Below are positions 49,407 to 60,916 of a stretch of DNA of 64,000 bases, piece after piece. Each line of letters starts with the position of its first letter. The stretch's first letter is position 1. The DNA is from Sulfurimonas denitrificans DSM 1251 (GTDB taxonomy: Bacteria > Campylobacterota > Campylobacteria > Campylobacterales > Sulfurimonadaceae). The position numbers and the translations under genes were made by a program. Location of the stretch: NCBI RefSeq assembly GCF_000012965.1, contig NC_007575.1, forward strand, positions 682,001 to 746,000. The letters are read 5' to 3'. The notes beneath the pieces were generated by a model. It was not told the origin of the DNA, ran no database searches, and worked only from the letters and a program-made list of their open reading frames with translations.

Positions 49407-51355
49407 TAGATGATACCATTTAGTCTTAATAAATTCTCAGGATTTGCTTGGGTACCCATAAACTCTTTATATAAAATATCCATACTCTTAGAGCCTCCGC
49501 TTCTTAGGATAATTTCTAGATATTTTTTTGCACTCAAAGAGTCAAAAATTCCCTCATCAACAACACTAAAAAAAGCATCTGCACTTAGAACTTCAGCCCA
49601 TTTGTAGCTGTAGTATCCAGCAGCATATCCGCCAGCAAAAATATGTGAAAAACCATTTTGAAACTTGTTGTACGAGGGTGGTTTAATAAGTGCGGTTTGC
49701 TCTCTGATAGAGTCTAAGAGCTCTTGAACTTCACTGCCTTTATGGAGCTTTGCATGTAGTTTAAAGTCAAAGATAGAGAACTCTAGTTGTCTGAGCATTC
49801 CTAAGGCTGATTGGAAGTTTTTGCTTTTTACTAACTTCTCTATCATCTCTGCTGGGATAATCTCTTTGGTTTTATAGTGAGTTGCAAAGAGTTTTAAAAC
49901 TTTAGGCTCATAAGCAAAGTTTTCTAAAAATTGTGATGGAAATTCAACGGCATCCCACTCTACGCCATTTACGCCACTAACTCCGCTCTCATTTACTTCA
50001 CTTAACATGTGATGTAGTGCGTGACCCATCTCATGAAATAGCGTTACTACATCATCATGTCTTAATAGAGATGGAGTTTTACCTTTTGATGGCGGAAAAT
50101 TACATACTATAACAGCTGAGGCAAGATGCTCTTTGCCTTTTTCATCTATATGATGTGAGCTAAAATTATTCATCCATGCTCCGCCTTGTTTGCCTTTTCT
50201 GGCTTCTAAATCAAGGTAGAGCCTCGATTTTAAAATACCATCTACATATAAATCATAAGAGAGAGCCTTTTTATCCCATAGCTCCTCACTATTTTTTTTG
50301 AAACTGATTTTGAAGAGTTTGTTTAAAAATTCAAACGTACCATCTAACACACTATTTTGCTCAAAGTATGGGCGATACTCCTCTTCGTCTATATTATACT
50401 TCTCTTTTTTAAGAAGCTCACTGTAAAAAGCCGTATCAAAACTATTAAGAGGTTTTTTTGTTATCTCTTGGAGTTCTCTCAGCTCTTTTTTAGCTTGAGG
50501 TTTTGATTTTGAAATTAGCTCTTCTAAAAATTCAATTACGCTACTCTCATCCGTTGCCATTTTACTAGCAAGTGAATATGAAGCGTAATTATCAAACCCA
50601 AGTAGTCTGCTCATCTCGTTTTTTAGTGATAATAGTTCATCAATAATCAGCGCATTTTGAGGCGCTCTAGTCACATAAGAGCGGTAGAGCTCTTCTCTTA
50701 TATTTTCGTTCTTACCGTATGTCATATAGGCTATGTATGAGGGCATTTGAAGGGTAAATTTGTACTTAGTTACGCCATCTTCTTTAAACATTGCATTTGC
50801 CAAATCGCTCTGAGGAATTCCCTCTACATCTTTTATGTCGGTAACAATATATTTGTACTCATTTGTTGCATTTAAGAGGTTTTGAGAGAAATCATTTGAT
50901 AGGGTGCTCTTTTTGAGGTTTATCTCTTGTAGTCTTTTTTTTATTTTTTCATCGAGATGAGCACCGCTTAACTCAAAGCCCAAAATATTTAGCTCTAAGA
51001 CTCTCTTTTGTTCTTGATTTAGGCTTTTTTGCTCATTTTTAAAAATCTCTTTGTAGGCGTTATATATATCTATGTTTTGAGAAAGTTTTGTTGAGTAATC
51101 TGTGACTATTGGTAGAGATGCAGCATATATTTTTTGCGTTTTAGCGCTGTTTTTTACAGAGTTAAGGTGTGATAATTGTGTAAAAAACTGCTCCAGTTTC
51201 TCATCCATCATCTCAAGAGGTTTTACAAAATTTGCAAAATTTTTCTCTTTTATTTTTAGAAGTTTTTCAACGCTTTTGTTGTTTTTTTCTAATCTTACAT
51301 TTAGTTCTTCTATAAAACTGCCCAAATCTACTCTTAACTCTAAAAATTTACTCAT
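49406..51355 (-). CDS. prlC: M3 family oligopeptidase
   Basis: 649 residues, similar in length to oligopeptidase A. The zinc motif HEMGHALHHML is present, with the conserved GGAWMNNFSSH and FPSQFLENF around it and the late FAGGYAAGYYSYKWAEVLSADAF. It degrades short peptides in the cytoplasm. The gene starts three bases after the end of the serine protease gene and ends in the EEP gene start, so the four minus-strand genes form one unit. Confidence 0.9.
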   Translation of the reverse strand: MSKFLELRVDLGSFIEELNVRLEKNNKSVEKLLKIKEKNFANFVKPLEMMDEKLEQFFTQLSHLNSVKNSAKTQKIYAASLPIVTDYSTKLSQNIDIYNAYKEIFKNEQKSLNQEQKRVLELNILGFELSGAHLDEKIKKRLQEINLKKSTLSNDFSQNLLNATNEYKYIVTDIKDVEGIPQSDLANAMFKEDGVTKYKFTLQMPSYIAYMTYGKNENIREELYRSYVTRAPQNALIIDELLSLKNEMSRLLGFDNYASYSLASKMATDESSVIEFLEELISKSKPQAKKELRELQEITKKPLNSFDTAFYSELLKKEKYNIDEEEYRPYFEQNSVLDGTFEFLNKLFKISFKKNSEELWDKKALSYDLYVDGILKSRLYLDLEARKGKQGGAWMNNFSSHHIDEKGKEHLASAVIVCNFPPSKGKTPSLLRHDDVVTLFHEMGHALHHMLSEVNESGVSGVNGVEWDAVEFPSQFLENFAYEPKVLKLFATHYKTKEIIPAEMIEKLVKSKNFQSALGMLRQLEFSIFDFKLHAKLHKGSEVQELLDSIREQTALIKPPSYNKFQNGFSHIFAGGYAAGYYSYKWAEVLSADAFFSVVDEGIFDSLSAKKYLEIILRSGGSKSMDILYKEFMGTQANPENLLRLNGII

Positions 51356-51358
51356 ATA

Positions 51359-52447
51359 TTAATCCTCTTCATCTCTTTTTAATTTTATCGCGCCAAATTT
51401 ATCAATTAGTATATCATCATACATGTCAGAATATTTAAACAGCCTCTCAAATGCTACACGACCCTCTTCTAATGTCAGAGATGAGTCGATTACAAGGTAG
51501 GACAGATAGATGATATTTTGATTTATGCAGAAGTGCAGATATGAAAATTTTTTATTTTCATCAAGTAGGTAGTCATAAATGCGTTCAATATTTTCTTGTG
51601 GTATAACGCAAAGTTTTGACTCTCCTATGATGATACCATTTTCATAGTACGTTATCTCTATTCTTGCGGTGCCAAAGTTCACTCGCCATGAAGCTTGTGA
51701 GCGTCTAGCTAATGTAACATTTACATCAAGAGAGTTTAAAATCTCTTCTAATAATTTTGTGCTTCCTGTTGGTTTATACCCTTTTCTTCTAAGTTTTGCG
51801 ACCTCTAGTTTTATGCCACATCTTGGGCAGTAGTCATCTTTTATATCTTTTTCATCGATAAGGTTTTTACATGAGTGACACTTTAAAATATTTTTTATAT
51901 TGAAATTTTTGTAGCTCTTTAGCGCTTCATCAACATAAAAGTACGGAAGTGCAAAGCCTAAGTTATTTGAATCTTGAATGATAAATGTATTTACTCCGAT
52001 GACTTCTCCATCAATATTTATAAGAGGTCCGCCACTGTTTCCTGGGTTGATTGCGGCGTCAATTTGTACATACTCTAGCTCTCCATAAATTCTTGAAGCT
52101 TTTGAGACAATACCCTCTGTTGCGCTATAATTAAGCCCATAAGGGTGCCCTATAGCGATAACACTATCTCCATTTTGAATCTCTTTTGTAGATAAAGTAA
52201 GCGGATTTTCTGGTCTATCAAATCCAAAACTAATAAAAGCCAAATCAAAATAAGCATCATCGTAAACGACCTCTGCAATAGAGCGTTTAATCTTTTTTGA
52301 GCTAATTACTACCTCTTTTAGCCCAGCTACAACATGAGAGTTTGTAACAATCAAATCATCAATAATAAATCCAGTTCCACTTCCATAAGGAGTCATGATT
52401 TGTATGATGTTTTCTATATACTGCTCAAGTATTAGTTGTGTGTTCAT
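51359..52447 (-). CDS. Trypsin-like serine protease with zinc ribbon, no signal peptide
   Basis: 362 residues. The S1C/HtrA-like catalytic triad is clear: H38 (VTNSHVVAG), D68 (DLAFISF) and S138 (NPGNSGGPL). Instead of a PDZ domain it has a zinc ribbon CHSCKNLI...YCPRCGIKL and a C-terminal alpha/beta domain of about 140 residues perhaps related to YbjN-type sensor domains. No signal peptide or membrane anchor is seen, so it should stay in the cytoplasm, unlike HtrA. It lies two bases after the hypothetical gene before it. Confidence 0.8.
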   Translation of the reverse strand: MNTQLILEQYIENIIQIMTPYGSGTGFIIDDLIVTNSHVVAGLKEVVISSKKIKRSIAEVVYDDAYFDLAFISFGFDRPENPLTLSTKEIQNGDSVIAIGHPYGLNYSATEGIVSKASRIYGELEYVQIDAAINPGNSGGPLINIDGEVIGVNTFIIQDSNNLGFALPYFYVDEALKSYKNFNIKNILKCHSCKNLIDEKDIKDDYCPRCGIKLEVAKLRRKGYKPTGSTKLLEEILNSLDVNVTLARRSQASWRVNFGTARIEITYYENGIIIGESKLCVIPQENIERIYDYLLDENKKFSYLHFCINQNIIYLSYLVIDSSLTLEEGRVAFERLFKYSDMYDDILIDKFGAIKLKRDEED

Positions 52448-52449
52448 GG

Positions 52450-53763
52450 TTATATCTCCTCATAATTGAGATTTTTTAGTTGTAGATAAAAGCTGTTGTT
52501 TAGCTCGTTTAGTGATGAGAAGTTGAGCTTGTCTCCAAAAGGTTCTAACTTTTTAAAGTGGTTTTTATGAGTTGAGACAATAGAGTCCACTTTTGAGACA
52601 ATAGCTCTTTTTGCAAATATCTGACTCTCTTCGTCATATAAAGGTGTGTATCCCAGAGCTTTAAAAAAACTTGGGTTTTGAATCTCTACTAAAGTGTGTA
52701 AAAGCTCTTTAGTAAGAGGATTTAACCCATAATTATAAAGCAGATACATTGCGATATATTTATACATGGTAGGGATGATTTGGTTGTATCTGTTGTTTTT
52801 ATACCATCTTATCTTTGAGAGAGACTCTGTTATAAATATCTCTATCTCTTCATTAGGTGCTTTGTCTGTTGGGTTAAAGGTGTATTTTGCATTATAGAAA
52901 TTTTTTCTAAATTCATCAAAACTCATCTCTTGAAGTTCTAGGATATGCTCTCTGAGTTCATCATTTTTTGCTTCAACAGTTAAGTTTTCATCACTAAAGT
53001 ACTCTTGAATTTTTTTAGTTGATTTTTTAAAAATAGTGAATTTTGGAACTAACATGTAGTCTATTTTAAAAAGAAGATAAAGCAGGATAAAAGACTCCAT
53101 CCCAGCGTTGTCATTTGATGGAAGAGAGAGGATTTTAACATTTATCTCATCAATCCATTTGTGCATAAAGTTATACTTTAGAGACAACTCCTCTTCGCTT
53201 AAAGTTTTTACATGTGATACATCTTCTATTGAAATATCCAAAAATTCACTCTTTATATACTCTTTATCAAAGTCTGCATTTAGAGCAATCTCTCTAAGAG
53301 GAAAAAAGAGTTTTTGTGGACTCATAGTTGTGTTATCAAGAGAGAGTTTTAGTTTTATGTACTCATCATCGCTAAAATAATAGGTGTAAGTAAATTGGTA
53401 GTTTCGCTCTAAAATAAGACGTTTTAGGGCTACATGTGCAGATGATTTTTTACAAAGGATTGCTTCTGCATTAAGGCTCTTTTTTGTAGCTTTGCCTCTT
53501 ATTAGCGCACCTCCTTGGTATATCTCAAAATAAAGAGAGTCATCTTCTTTTTTTATGATTACGTTCTCATTTGAGACGCCATTTGAGTAGTTGATAAGAG
53601 ATTTTAGGAAGTACTCATAAGCTAAGAGTATCTCTTTATCTTCAAATGCCTCATAAGATTTGTTAAATAACTTCTCCTCATCTTTGGAGATATTAGCATT
53701 TATGCTTCTTCCAAATGTATGTTTTAATTCATCTTTTTTCTTAAAAAAATGTAACCAGTTCAT
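52450..53763 (-). CDS. Hypothetical protein, partner of the cytoplasmic protease
   Basis: 437 residues, no signal or membrane segment, mostly charged and helical with an N-terminal FKKKDELKHTFGRS. I recognise no domain. It is the first gene of the minus-strand unit protein-protease-M3 peptidase-EEP nuclease, and the two-base spacing to the protease suggests a joint role, perhaps as a substrate or regulator. Confidence 0.55.
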   Translation of the reverse strand: MNWLHFFKKKDELKHTFGRSINANISKDEEKLFNKSYEAFEDKEILLAYEYFLKSLINYSNGVSNENVIIKKEDDSLYFEIYQGGALIRGKATKKSLNAEAILCKKSSAHVALKRLILERNYQFTYTYYFSDDEYIKLKLSLDNTTMSPQKLFFPLREIALNADFDKEYIKSEFLDISIEDVSHVKTLSEEELSLKYNFMHKWIDEINVKILSLPSNDNAGMESFILLYLLFKIDYMLVPKFTIFKKSTKKIQEYFSDENLTVEAKNDELREHILELQEMSFDEFRKNFYNAKYTFNPTDKAPNEEIEIFITESLSKIRWYKNNRYNQIIPTMYKYIAMYLLYNYGLNPLTKELLHTLVEIQNPSFFKALGYTPLYDEESQIFAKRAIVSKVDSIVSTHKNHFKKLEPFGDKLNFSSLNELNNSFYLQLKNLNYEEI

Positions 53764-53941
53764 AGACGCTCTTTTGGAAAAATTTAGAGCTGTATTATAG
53801 TAAAAGCTTCTTTACAAAAGATTAGTATTACTTAAAGCCTAAATAAAATTATCTTTTTTAAGATAAAGAATTGTAATATAAGAAGAGTGTTGTTTTGTAT
53901 TGTTATACATTTATTAACTATTTCTAAAAAAAGGGTGGTAT

Positions 53942-55492
53942 ATGCAAGATTTATATGAAGAGAAAAAAACAAAAAGTTTTAATTTTTTTCTACTTATTGC
54001 TGCTATCCCGATAGCTGGTGTAATAATTATATTTTCTATTATGGCTAAAAACAGACAAGATAAAATAGAGTTTACAAAACTTGAACTTTGCGGAATAGAA
54101 GTAATAGCTGAAATACAAAAAAGCGTTTTGGATATTCAAAAAATAAGAGCACTAACCTCAATAGAAAACCCAAATAGTGATACTTTAAAGAAGCTAGAAA
54201 TAAAAAAAGAAGATATTTTAAAGGGTATGAATCTAATAGAGAGTAAATTATCAAAGATAGACGATAGCATTACTTTGAAAAAAGAGCTTTTGAGTTTTAT
54301 AAAATTTATAAAAGATAGTAAGCTAGACTCTCTGAATTTTGATGAACTTACTCAAATAGTTGAAAATCTCACATCTTATTCAAGTCGAATTTCTTACCAT
54401 TCCAAACTCATTTTAGATGAAAATTTAGATATATTTGTTTTAGTAAACAATGTCGTTTTTCTGTTTGTAGAGCTAATAGAGCATAATGGACAAATTAGGG
54501 GAGTAGCAGTAAATACAACAAATGGTAATATAGATTTTAACCAAAGACATAAGATAATTATGCGACTTGATAAAATTGATGATAAACTTAAAAAGCTTGA
54601 CTTGAATCTCTTTTTATTAGGAGAGGTTGCTTATGCCAATAAGTTAAAAGAGAGTTATGAAGATATGAAAGAAGCTCAAAGAGTGATAATAGATTTTACT
54701 AATAATGAGTTGTTAAGAGATGATGCAATAGCTGTTGATTCTAATGGAATCTATGAGCAGATAACTAAAAACATAGATTCTGTAATCGCTTTATACGAGA
54801 TAAATCTAAATCTTTTAAGAGAAAATTTAGAAAAAAAACTAAAAGAAAATCAAAAAAGTTTGATATTTATAGCTATTTTTGGATTTCTATCTATCATGTT
54901 TGTCATAATCATAAACAGAATATTTTATCTAAACAATAGAAAATATATAGACAAGATTGAGGAGTTAACTATTACTGATGGTATGACATCTTTATATAAT
55001 CGAAGATATTTTGATGAAATATTTGATAATTATCTCCGTAGCAACCAAAGAACTAAACAGGTGCCAGTATTTATTATCATGGATATAGACCACTTCAAAG
55101 AGTACAATGATACATATGGGCATCAAGCGGGTGATGTAGCCATAAAAATAGTTTCAAAAGTGATGAAAACTTTTTTAAAAAGAGCAACAGATATGGCATT
55201 TAGACTTGGTGGAGAGGAGTTTGGCATCTTATGCTCTGGCATAAACGCAATAGAAGCGCTCCATTTAGCTCATGATATAAGAAAGGGGATAGAAAATGAA
55301 AAAATTGAGCATAAAAGCAGCAAAGTAAATGAGTATTTAACAATCTCTATCGGGATAATCGTAATTGAAGAGGGCAAGATAAATAGCACCAAAGAGATAT
55401 ATAGATGTGCAGACAAAGCTCTATACAAAGCAAAAGAAAATGGACGTAATCAAGCGGTATTATATGATGCAAAAATGTTTTGCGATGATTAA
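53942..55492 (+). CDS. Membrane diguanylate cyclase (GGDEF)
   Basis: 516 residues. Two membrane segments (about 15-36 and 304-325) enclose a helical periplasmic sensor region of some 270 residues. The C-terminal GGDEF domain has TDGMTSLYNRRYFDE, the active GGEEF at 423-427 and an RATD inhibition site at 414-417 five residues before it, so it should make cyclic di-GMP with product feedback. The ligand sensed is unknown. The 178 bases before it hold only AT-rich promoter-like sequence. Confidence 0.92.
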   Translation: MQDLYEEKKTKSFNFFLLIAAIPIAGVIIIFSIMAKNRQDKIEFTKLELCGIEVIAEIQKSVLDIQKIRALTSIENPNSDTLKKLEIKKEDILKGMNLIESKLSKIDDSITLKKELLSFIKFIKDSKLDSLNFDELTQIVENLTSYSSRISYHSKLILDENLDIFVLVNNVVFLFVELIEHNGQIRGVAVNTTNGNIDFNQRHKIIMRLDKIDDKLKKLDLNLFLLGEVAYANKLKESYEDMKEAQRVIIDFTNNELLRDDAIAVDSNGIYEQITKNIDSVIALYEINLNLLRENLEKKLKENQKSLIFIAIFGFLSIMFVIIINRIFYLNNRKYIDKIEELTITDGMTSLYNRRYFDEIFDNYLRSNQRTKQVPVFIIMDIDHFKEYNDTYGHQAGDVAIKIVSKVMKTFLKRATDMAFRLGGEEFGILCSGINAIEALHLAHDIRKGIENEKIEHKSSKVNEYLTISIGIIVIEEGKINSTKEIYRCADKALYKAKENGRNQAVLYDAKMFCDD

Positions 55493-55556
55493 ATATAAGT
55501 TTTTTACGCTATAAATCTTTAAAAGATTAAATTTAAATACAACGAGGGCTTTTATC

Positions 55557-56369
55557 GTGTCTTATCTAGTTCCTAGTGAATTTGTTACAAAAATGATTGA
55601 TGCTGGTGAGTCAAAAGTTTACATGTCAACCAAAGATACCATAATTAGAGCCTTTATGGCTGGAGCCATTTTAGCGCTCTCCGCTGCTTTTGCTATAACA
55701 GTAGCCATGCAGAGTGGCTCAGCTCTTGTTGGTGCTATGCTTTTTCCAGTTGGCTTTATAATGCTTTATCTTATGGGTTTTGACCTCTTGACAGGAGTTT
55801 TTGTTCTAGTTCCTCTTGCTCTGCTAGATAAGAGAAAAGGTGTGACAATAAAACAGGTTCTTCGTAATTGGGGATTGGTTTTCTTAGGCAATTTTGCAGG
55901 GGCGATTCTAGTAGCTTTTATGATTTCTTTTATCTTAACTTATGGTTATTCAATAGATGCTGGAGCGCTTGGAGAGAAGATAGGAAGCATAGGCGAGGAG
56001 CGTACACTGGGCTATAAAGAGCATGGAATCTCTGGCTGGTTTACGATTTTTATTCGTGGAATGCTTTGTAACTGGATGGTTTCAATGGGAGTAGTTGGTG
56101 CTATGATTTCAACCAATGTAAGCGGAAAAGCCATAGCTATGTGGATGCCAATTATGCTATTTTTCTTTATGGGTTTTGAGCACTCAGTTGTAAATATGTT
56201 TTTGTTTCCATTTTCTATGATAATGGGTGGAGATTTTACGGTAGCTGATTATATTATCTGGAACGAAATTCCAACAGTATTTGGAAATCTCATTGGAGGA
56301 TTAGCTTTTACAGGACTTACACTCTATGCAACACATGTAAAAACTGGTGCAAAAAGAGAGTTAGACTAA
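55557..56369 (+). CDS. Formate/nitrite transporter family channel
   Basis: 270 residues, GTG start, six hydrophobic segments. FNT signatures include GAILALSAAFAITVAMQSG, GNFAGAILVAF and the RGMLCNWMVSMGV loop, and GFEHSVVNMFLFP with the conserved pore histidine. These pentameric channels carry formate, nitrite or hydrosulfide; which one cannot be told from sequence. Confidence 0.9.
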   Translation: MSYLVPSEFVTKMIDAGESKVYMSTKDTIIRAFMAGAILALSAAFAITVAMQSGSALVGAMLFPVGFIMLYLMGFDLLTGVFVLVPLALLDKRKGVTIKQVLRNWGLVFLGNFAGAILVAFMISFILTYGYSIDAGALGEKIGSIGEERTLGYKEHGISGWFTIFIRGMLCNWMVSMGVVGAMISTNVSGKAIAMWMPIMLFFFMGFEHSVVNMFLFPFSMIMGGDFTVADYIIWNEIPTVFGNLIGGLAFTGLTLYATHVKTGAKRELD

Positions 56370-56531
56370 AGAGGAGATAGTGATATTTTAAACACTTCTT
56401 CATTTAGTTTTAAATTCAAAATATTTTTAACAAAAAAAAGTGTAAACTTTGTTAAAAAACTATACGAAAACTCAACGATTAAATCAAAGCAATATCAAAG
56501 ACAAACTTAAGTACAATTCGCCCAATTTTAA

Positions 56532-57257
<726 letters not shown>

Positions 57258-57288
57258 ATTAAATCACCTAAAACCAAAAGGATAGAAG

Positions 57289-57507
57289 ATGAAAATAGAA
57301 GAATTAACAGCCAAAATATTAGATAATAACCCAAACATGGATCGCTACCAATTAGCAATCGCAGTGGCAAAAAGGACAGATGAACTTTTAAATGGTGCTA
57401 ATAGCAAATTAAATGTCTCTAAAAAGATAAAAACAGCTGATTTGGCTCTTATGGAAATTGCTGAGGGCCTTATTATAATTAAAGGCTTTGCTGATATAAA
57501 AAAATAG
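57289..57507 (+). CDS. rpoZ: RNA polymerase omega subunit
   Basis: 72 residues. The segment NMDRYQLAIAVAKRTDELLNG corresponds to the omega signature (NRFELVxLAAxRARQL), and KTADLALMEIAEG to the second helix. Omega helps assemble RNA polymerase and forms part of the ppGpp site; spoT follows directly, as in many bacteria. Confidence 0.85.
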   Translation: MKIEELTAKILDNNPNMDRYQLAIAVAKRTDELLNGANSKLNVSKKIKTADLALMEIAEGLIIIKGFADIKK

Positions 57508-57517
57508 TTGGTTAATT

Positions 57518-59665
57518 TTGAGTCAAGTTGATATAGGACAGATCAAAAAAATAGATACTGTTGACTTAGCTATAAAGTATCTTTTTGCTCAAATTCCGCC
57601 AAGCCAAGCTTTGCAAAAAGCTCTGGACTACTCCACTCTAGCACATGTAAACCAGTTTAGAAAAAGTGGTGAACCATATATAATTCATCCAATTCTAGTG
57701 GCTAGTATTGTCTCCTCCATAACAAATGATGAGTCTATGGCAATTGCTGCACTTCTACATGATGTTGTAGAAGATACAGAAGTTGATATAGAAGAGATAA
57801 AAGATGTCTTTGGTGCAGATGTAGCGCATCTTGTTGAAGGTCTTACAAAAATTGATTCAATTAGAGATACAGAACTAGTATCTTCAAATTCAAATGAAAA
57901 ACTTGTAGTATCAGCACTCTCCTTTCGTAAAATGCTCCTAGCAAGTATTAAAGATGTAAGAGTTTTAGTTGTAAAGCTATGCGATAGACTTCACAATATG
58001 CTAACTCTTGAATCTTTAAGCGCGCAAAAACAGCAGAGAATCGCAGAAGAGACTCTTGTCGTTTATGCACCAATTGCTCATCGTTTGGGTATCTCCTTTT
58101 TAAAAAATCTTCTAGAAGATTTAAGTTTTTCAACTCTTTTTAAAGAAGAAAAAGAGCAGATAGATAGCTACCTTGAAGTGCACTACCATGCAATAGAGAT
58201 GAAGCTTATCGAATTTAAAGAAGCAATTGAGAAAGTTTTAGTACAAAATGGCTTTTGTGAAGATGATTTTGAGATACTCTCTAGGGTAAAACATAAATAT
58301 TCAATTTATCTTAAAATGCAGAGAAAGGGTGTTGGAATAGAGGAGATTTTAGATCTCTTAGCGCTAAGAATTTTAACAAAAGATCCTGTTAAGTGTTATA
58401 GCATCTTAGGACTTATTCATCTCCATTTTCAACCATTATCTTCAAGATTTAAAGACTATATCGCCGTTCCAAAAGATAATGGTTATAGAACAATTCACAC
58501 TACAGTATTTTACAAAACTGCTATTTTTGAAGTACAAATCAGAACTTATGAGATGCATGAAACAGCGGAGCTTGGAGTTGCAGCACATTGGAAATACAAA
58601 AGTGGCGGCAACGATGCGATTAAGTTGGATTGGCTTCATAATCTTGGATATCAAAATGAGTCAATTGAAGAGTTCTATGACTTGATAAAAAATGACCTCT
58701 ACAGTGAGGATATATCAGTTTTCTCTCCAAAAGGTGAAGTTTTTACTCTTCCGCGAGGTGCAGTTGTGCTTGATTTTGCTTATGCAATTCATACACATGT
58801 AGGAAATCATGCAAAATCTGCTCTTGTAAATAAAGCAAAAACATCACTTATTAATGAGCTTCACAATGGGGACATAGTTAAAATTGATGTTGATGAAAAT
58901 ATTATTACCAGATGTAGCTGGCTTGATGCAGTAAAGACATCAAAAGCAAAAACAAATATGAGATATAACTGTAACGCAAGAGTAAGAGATGTTGATTCAA
59001 AATCTAGCATCAATATTGTTGCAACAGCTATGAATTTAAATAGCTCGGTAATTGAAGCTTGGTTTGAAAAAAATAGTTGTGATAAGAGAGCTACAATTGC
59101 TACTGATATTGAGCATCTTAGAGATGTTGTTCAAAGATATATTGCAGAGATAGAAAAGAATAGTCGTATAAAAGGATTTCTATCGAGACGCAGATTCAAA
59201 TTAAAACCATATAGCTTTAGAGGTTTAGAGATATATAGCACATCAAATATAAATGATGTGGTTTTTGATTACTGCTGTCATCCAAAAAATGGCGATGAAA
59301 TAATGGCTTTTTTAGAAAAAAACAAAGCTCACGTTCATCATAAAATGTGCTCAAGTGCAACAAAAAAGTTAGATGAGAAAGAGGCTATGGTTTTTGTAAG
59401 ATGGGAGAAATTAAACATCTATAACTATAATATGATAGTTTCACTTCATAGCGGAGTTGGAACATTAGCAGAGTTCTTAAACTTTTTAGCAAAATTAAAA
59501 ATTGATATAAATCAGATTGAACTTGGAAAAAATAAGAGCGAATCTACGCGTTATTGTGAAATAGGATTTGAGTCAAAAGAAGCCGATATTAATGCACTAC
59601 GTGCTAAAATCGAGCAAAAAATAAAAGTAATACATTTTATTCGCACAGATGATGCGTATAGGTAG
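57518..59665 (+). CDS. spoT: Bifunctional (p)ppGpp synthetase/hydrolase
   Basis: 715 residues, TTG start. The hydrolase domain has HPILVASIVSS and LLHDVVEDTEV (HD motif); the synthetase has SRVKHKYSIYLKMQRKG and RFKDYIAVPKDNGYRTIHT; a TGS domain follows (VFSPKGEVFTLPRGAVVLDFAYAIH) and a C-terminal ACT-like region. Campylobacterota usually carry a single such enzyme, so it probably governs the whole stringent response. Confidence 0.94.
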   Translation: MSQVDIGQIKKIDTVDLAIKYLFAQIPPSQALQKALDYSTLAHVNQFRKSGEPYIIHPILVASIVSSITNDESMAIAALLHDVVEDTEVDIEEIKDVFGADVAHLVEGLTKIDSIRDTELVSSNSNEKLVVSALSFRKMLLASIKDVRVLVVKLCDRLHNMLTLESLSAQKQQRIAEETLVVYAPIAHRLGISFLKNLLEDLSFSTLFKEEKEQIDSYLEVHYHAIEMKLIEFKEAIEKVLVQNGFCEDDFEILSRVKHKYSIYLKMQRKGVGIEEILDLLALRILTKDPVKCYSILGLIHLHFQPLSSRFKDYIAVPKDNGYRTIHTTVFYKTAIFEVQIRTYEMHETAELGVAAHWKYKSGGNDAIKLDWLHNLGYQNESIEEFYDLIKNDLYSEDISVFSPKGEVFTLPRGAVVLDFAYAIHTHVGNHAKSALVNKAKTSLINELHNGDIVKIDVDENIITRCSWLDAVKTSKAKTNMRYNCNARVRDVDSKSSINIVATAMNLNSSVIEAWFEKNSCDKRATIATDIEHLRDVVQRYIAEIEKNSRIKGFLSRRRFKLKPYSFRGLEIYSTSNINDVVFDYCCHPKNGDEIMAFLEKNKAHVHHKMCSSATKKLDEKEAMVFVRWEKLNIYNYNMIVSLHSGVGTLAEFLNFLAKLKIDINQIELGKNKSESTRYCEIGFESKEADINALRAKIEQKIKVIHFIRTDDAYR

Positions 59666-59716
59666 CAAAATGACTCTTGAAGTCAAAAATAACTAAATTA
59701 GATAGGAATATATACC

Positions 59717-60916
59717 ATGTTAAAAGAGGCTATAAGTGAAATACAAAGAGGATGCGCTGAAATTATAGATGAGCCAAGGGTTGAGAAATTACTAAAAGCT
59801 TACTTTGAAAAAGGCGAGACATACACAGTTAAAGCTGGTTTTGATCCAACTGCACCAGATTTACATTTAGGTCACACTGTTCTTCTTCAAAAATTAGCTA
59901 TTTTTCAAAAATATGGTGCAAGGGTACAGTTTCTTATAGGCGACTTTACCGCTCAAATTGGTGATCCATCAGGTAAGAGTGCAACTAGAAAAATTTTAAG
60001 TACTGAAGATATTTTAGAGAATGCAAAAAGCTATAAAGAGCAGGTTTTTAAAATACTTGATGCCTCTAAAACAGATGTAGTTTTTAACTCTGAGTGGTTA
60101 AATGCTCTTGGCGCTTCTGGCATGATAACATTAACAACTACTTTTAATGTTGCTAGAATGCTTGAGCGTGATGATTTTGACAAAAGATATAAAAGCGGTA
60201 CATCAATTGCAATTAGTGAGTTTTTATACCCACTTCTTCAGGGATATGATAGCGTACATTTAAAGAGTGACATAGAGGTAGGCGGAACTGATCAAAAGTT
60301 TAATCTTCTTATGGGAAGACACTTGCAACGCTCTTATGATGTAGGAAAAGAGCAGGCTGTTTTAATGGTTCCTATTTTAGAGGGACTAGATGGTGTTCAA
60401 AAGATGAGTAAATCTTTGGGTAATTACATAGGCGTTAGTGAAAATCCAAATGAGATATTTGGTAAAGTACTTAGCATAAGCGATGAATTGATGTGGAGAT
60501 ATTACGAGCTTCTTAGTACAAAAACATTAGCAGAGATAGAGAGACTAAAGAGCGGAGTTGAAGCTGGCACGCTTCATCCAAAAAAAGTTAAAGAGGAGTT
60601 GGCGATTGAGATAACTGCTAGATTTCACTCCTCTGAGTCTGCACAAAATGCAAAAGATGAGTTTGATAGAGTTCATTCAAATAACCAGATACCAACAGAG
60701 ATGGATGAATTTTCTTCATCTGAGGCTATATCTATAACAAAAGCACTCGTAGATTGCAATTTAACACCATCAACATCACAAGCAAGAAGAGATATTAAGC
60801 AAGGTGCTGTTAGAATAAACCAAGAAAAAATTGATGATGAAACTCTATCGTTAGAAAGTGGAGAGTACATACTTCAAGTTGGAAAAAGAAAATTTGCAAA
60901 GTTAAAGGTGAACTAA
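59717..60916 (+). CDS. tyrS: Tyrosyl-tRNA synthetase
   Basis: 399 residues, class I. The HLGHTV (HIGH) and KMSKSLGN motifs are present, with [15 protein letters not shown] at the N-terminus and a C-terminal S4 RNA-binding domain ([13 protein letters not shown]). The stop shares one base with the start of the next gene. Confidence 0.96.
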   Translation: MLKEAISEIQRGCAEIIDEPRVEKLLKAYFEKGETYTVKAGFDPTAPDLHLGHTVLLQKLAIFQKYGARVQFLIGDFTAQIGDPSGKSATRKILSTEDILENAKSYKEQVFKILDASKTDVVFNSEWLNALGASGMITLTTTFNVARMLERDDFDKRYKSGTSIAISEFLYPLLQGYDSVHLKSDIEVGGTDQKFNLLMGRHLQRSYDVGKEQAVLMVPILEGLDGVQKMSKSLGNYIGVSENPNEIFGKVLSISDELMWRYYELLSTKTLAEIERLKSGVEAGTLHPKKVKEELAIEITARFHSSESAQNAKDEFDRVHSNNQIPTEMDEFSSSEAISITKALVDCNLTPSTSQARRDIKQGAVRINQEKIDDETLSLESGEYILQVGKRKFAKLKVN

